Shown here piece by piece: positions 11,654-12,209 of a stretch of 12,209 nucleotides of DNA (position 1 is its first letter; every line of letters begins with the position of its first letter). The translations under genes and the position numbers were made by a program. The notes beneath the pieces are model-generated. The model was not told the DNA's origin. It saw only the letters and a program-made list of their open reading frames with translations, and searched no databases. The DNA comes from JBEIFW01 sp044370695. Lineage in GTDB: Bacteria > Actinomycetota > Acidimicrobiia > Acidimicrobiales > Ilumatobacteraceae. The stretch covers positions 1-12,209 of the forward strand of contig JBILVB010000117.1 of NCBI GenBank assembly GCA_044370695.1, written 5' to 3'.

Positions 11654-12209
11654 CGGAGCTGGAATCCCAGGCCGATCGGATCGTCGGGGTCGAGCACGAA
11701 GGTGTGGTACCCGGTCCGGTGCGCCCGGCCCCCGACCTGGGTGATCACCGCGGGCCGACCTCCCGGGCCCTCGGCCGTGCCGAGCACCCGGGCCCGGAAC
11801 GTCGTGCCGACGATCCCCTCGTGGCACAACTCGGCCCCGGTCGGGAGCCGACCGCGGGCATGGAGCACCGCCAGCCGAGCCGAGGTGCCACTGCCGCAGG
11901 GCGATCGGTCGACCTCGCCGTCGGCGAACACGGTGACGTTGCGCAGGTGCAGGGGCGGGCCGTCGGCGACCGGCTCGGTCCAGACGACCCCGTAGCAGCC
12001 CGACAGCCGGTCGTCGTCGGGATGGGTCACGGCCGGGTGCCCGGCGAGCGCGGCCTGGAGGCGCCGGGTGTGGGCGATCAGGGCGGGCAACGATCCGGGC
12101 GCCACCCGCTCCCCCACCGCAGCGGCCGCCACGACGGCGTAGAACGCGCCGCCGTAGGCGATGTCGGCCAGCACCCGGTCCGGTCCTCCGGGGGCGGGCC
12201 CGCGCTCGA
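11650..12209 (-). CDS. proline racemase/hydroxyproline epimerase family, C-terminal part
   Basis: About 186 C-terminal residues; the N-terminus and the first catalytic motif lie beyond the right edge. The family inverts or dehydrates proline-type imino acids without cofactor. YGGAFYAVV (bases about 12156-12130), the NVTVFADGEVDRSPCGSGTS segment and IVGTTF are family marks. The second catalytic cysteine is present in DRSPCGSGTSA (Cys codon at 11898-11896). Trans-3-hydroxyproline dehydratases of this family normally have Thr there, so a racemase or 4-hydroxyproline 2-epimerase is favoured. The first catalytic position must be known to decide. It overlaps the OCD-family gene as ATGA and is the first visible gene of the five-gene run. 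Confidence 0.9.
   Translation of the reverse strand, partial: ERGPAPGGPDRVLADIAYGGAFYAVVAAAAVGERVAPGSLPALIAHTRRLQAALAGHPAVTHPDDDRLSGCYGVVWTEPVADGPPLHLRNVTVFADGEVDRSPCGSGTSARLAVLHARGRLPTGAELCHEGIVGTTFRARVLGTAEGPGGRPAVITQVGGRAHRTGYHTFVLDPDDPIGLGFQLR

Noticed and set aside
9770..11995. Open frame of 741 codons on the plus strand
   Set aside because: It lies antisense to the crotonase, OCD and racemase-family genes, which have clear motifs. Its composition is low-complexity Arg/Gly/His.
1..12209. Mobile element, defence system, CRISPR array or RNA gene
   Set aside because: No transposase, integrase, nuclease or helicase signature, no regular repeat array and no tRNA-like cloverleaf was noticed on either strand.

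Overview
This is a very GC-rich, gene-dense bacterial window with short intergenic gaps, many GTG starts and many 4-base stop/start overlaps. The gene set is an LLM/F420-type oxidoreductase, an LldD2-like FMN enzyme very close to the mycobacterial type, split MaoC hydratases and a class III-type PHA synthase. This points to an actinobacterium. I infer an aerobic heterotroph with broad lipid, CoA-ester and amino-acid catabolism, possibly of the Acidimicrobiia, but the taxon cannot be fixed from this window alone. I see no tRNA, rRNA, CRISPR array, insertion sequence or integrase.

Layout, left to right. (1) 1-826, minus: N-terminal part of an AMP-forming acyl-CoA synthetase, preceded by a possible 31-residue small ORF (823-918) that overlaps its start as ATGA. 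(2) 962-2438, plus: a small PhaE/PhaR-like subunit overlapping a class III-size PHA synthase (phaC). (3) 4811-2452, minus: a DUF2752 membrane protein, then a TauD-type dioxygenase and an LLM-class oxidoreductase, the last two forming a unit with its own predicted promoter. (4) 4846-5409, plus: a VOC/glyoxalase-fold protein, divergent from DUF2752. (5) 7057-5420, minus: a limonene-epoxide-hydrolase-family protein, a hotdog thioesterase and an arylformamidase-like alpha/beta hydrolase. (6) 7129-8063, plus: a pair of half-size MaoC-type hydratase subunits overlapping as ATGA. (7) 12209-8075, minus: a five-gene run of proline racemase family (partial), ornithine cyclodeaminase/mu-crystallin family, enoyl-CoA hydratase family, LldD2-like dehydrogenase and EthD-domain protein.

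How the genes may work together. The acyl-CoA synthetase and the PHA synthase pair are consistent with making and storing hydroxyacyl-CoA. The MaoC pair, the thioesterase and the epoxide-hydrolase-like protein sit around one bidirectional promoter and look like a small CoA-ester degradation module with an unknown substrate. The right-hand run links a proline or hydroxyproline racemase/epimerase-like enzyme to a cyclic-imine or amino-acid dehydrogenase-like enzyme, and downstream to CoA-ester and 2-hydroxyacid oxidation. These pathway links are inference from gene order.

The most notable non-coding signals are four. Mirror-image TACGGT-N8-start promoters lie between the epoxide-hydrolase-like gene and the MaoC pair, suggesting leaderless transcripts. 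Similar GATC-type palindromes followed by G-rich ribosome-binding sites precede the TauD and VOC genes. A perfect 14-base-arm inverted repeat lies in the 3' end of the LLM gene. Hairpins span the facing stop codons of all three convergent gene pairs, which are only 10-13 bases apart. I did not find an obvious defence system or other clearly new multi-gene machine. The short PHA synthase partner is the strongest candidate for under-described biology.
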